A program made the position numbers and the translations under genes. 11,432 nt of DNA from Chloroflexota bacterium. GTDB taxonomy: Bacteria; Chloroflexota; Dehalococcoidia; Lucifugimonadales; JACPCL1. Shown here piece by piece: positions 10,529 through 11,432 of this stretch. The notes under the pieces are model-generated. The model searched no databases, had not been told where the DNA came from, and saw only the letters and a list, made by a program, of their open reading frames with translations. The DNA is taken from contig JACQUI010000010.1 of the NCBI GenBank assembly GCA_016210395.1, positions 1-11,432 of the forward strand, in the 5' to 3' direction. Position 1 is the first letter of the stretch. Each line of letters starts with the position of its first letter.

Positions 10529-11432
10529 GTGGCAATCAAATTCGGCACTGACGGGTGGCGCGCAATCACGGCCTGGGACTTCACCGCAGACAACGTCCGG
10601 GCCTGTGCCCAGGGCGTGGCCCAGTACCTCAAAGGCGCCGGCCTGGCCCCGCGCGGCCTGGTCGTCGGCTACGACACCCGTTTTGCCTCAGAGGACTTCG
10701 CGGTAGAGGTGGCGCAGGTTGCGGCAGGCAACGGCGTTCCTACGCTCCTCACCACTCAGGCTGCGCCCACACCCGTCGTTAGCTACAACATCGTGCACCA
10801 CCAGGCGGGCGGCGCTGCCATGATCACCGCCAGCCACAACCCGCCCCAGTGGAACGGCTTCAAGTACACGCCCGACTACGCCGGCAGCGCCTCCCAGGAG
10901 GTGGTGGATGCCCTGGAGCGGGAGATCGCCCTGGCCCTGGGCCACGAAATCCCCAGCCTGCCGCTCTCCGAGGCCCGCGCTCGCGGCCTCGTCCGCGACA
11001 TCGAACCGGCCCAGCCCTATTTGGCTCATGTGGGCAAGCTGGTAGACCTTGCCGCCCTGAAGGCAGGCGGCCCAAAAGTCGCCGTGGACGCCATGCACGG
11101 CGCGGGCGCAGGCTACCTGCCCCAACTCCTCAACGGCCTGCCCAGCCTCACCGAGCTCCGGTCCGAGCGCAACCCCAGCTTCCCGGGCATGAAGCAGCCC
11201 GAGCCGGTGGCCCACAACCTCGTTCCCCTTTCGCAGCACGTGGTCCAGCACCGCTGCGACGTCGGCGTCGCCCTGGACGGCGACGCCGACCGCCTGGGCG
11301 TGATAGATGAAAAGGGCCGGTTCATCTCAACCCTGGAGTCCTTTGCCCTCCTCTGCCTCTATCTATTGGAAACGCGGGGTCTGCGCGGCCCGCTGGTAAA
11401 ATCCATCACCATGACCAGCATGGTATACAAGC
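10529..11432 (+). CDS. Phosphoglucomutase/phosphomannomutase, 3' end outside the window
   Basis: This alpha-D-phosphohexomutase moves phosphate between C1 and C6 of a hexose phosphate. The 301 visible residues begin MAIKFGTDGWRA and show VGYDTRF, the phosphoserine loop ITASHNP with Ser102, domain 2 through VDAMHGAGAGYLP, and the metal-binding loop DGDADR (250-255). The sugar-binding and C-terminal domains lie past the right edge. GTG 10529 is chosen since the family begins about here with (I/V)KFGTDGWR and GGGGGG (10517-10522) is 6 bases upstream; no ATG is available. Motifs do not separate glucose from mannose or glucosamine specificity, so no symbol is given. Confidence 0.93.
   Translation, partial: MAIKFGTDGWRAITAWDFTADNVRACAQGVAQYLKGAGLAPRGLVVGYDTRFASEDFAVEVAQVAAGNGVPTLLTTQAAPTPVVSYNIVHHQAGGAAMITASHNPPQWNGFKYTPDYAGSASQEVVDALEREIALALGHEIPSLPLSEARARGLVRDIEPAQPYLAHVGKLVDLAALKAGGPKVAVDAMHGAGAGYLPQLLNGLPSLTELRSERNPSFPGMKQPEPVAHNLVPLSQHVVQHRCDVGVALDGDADRLGVIDEKGRFISTLESFALLCLYLLETRGLRGPLVKSITMTSMVYK

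Overview
The window looks like a piece of a high-GC bacterial chromosome, most likely Chloroflexota (Dehalococcoidia/SAR202-like). That assignment is an inference from the type of S-adenosylhomocysteinase, a SAM-I riboswitch, Uma2 and DUF433/DUF5615 genes, and GC-rich intergenic repeats; no phylogenetic marker is present. Every confident gene is on the + strand.

Left part (1-1960) is an accessory region, visibly richer in A+T. It starts with what looks like the last 30 codons of a transposase. Next is a toxin-antitoxin-like pair: a MerR-type HTH plus DUF433 protein, then a DUF5615 PIN-like protein whose expected start codon reads GTA instead of GTG. After the pair sits a 348-bp element (1597-1944) with 19-bp imperfect terminal inverted repeats and a perfect 8-bp direct flank duplication. 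It has the structure of a MITE and carries a small frameshifted ORF.

Central part (1960-9780) is a cluster for S-adenosylmethionine turnover. A sigma-70-like promoter, a SAM-I riboswitch and an intrinsic terminator precede mtnA. Then come mtnP, a one-domain rhodanese, a small basic Ala/Pro-rich protein translationally coupled to a PfkB-family kinase, a Uma2 protein, ahcY and metK. MetK makes SAM. AhcY splits the S-adenosylhomocysteine left by methyl transfer. MtnP and MtnA recycle methylthioadenosine. The PfkB kinase may remove the adenosine released by AhcY (inference). The rhodanese may handle sulfur transfer (inference).

The 387-bp gap between ahcY and metK is not empty. It holds a near-consensus minus-strand promoter, a candidate tRNA-like folded RNA of about 130 nt, a 26-bp long-range inverted repeat that competes with part of that fold, and a minus-strand terminator. 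I do not recognise this RNA.

Right part (9785-11432) holds a small SEC-C zinc-motif gene interrupted twice by the same kind of event (one extra T in a TTTT run, each giving TTT followed by a stop), a perfect hairpin, a degenerate TGCCCG-type tandem repeat, and the 5' two-thirds of a phosphoglucomutase/phosphomannomutase gene that runs off the window.
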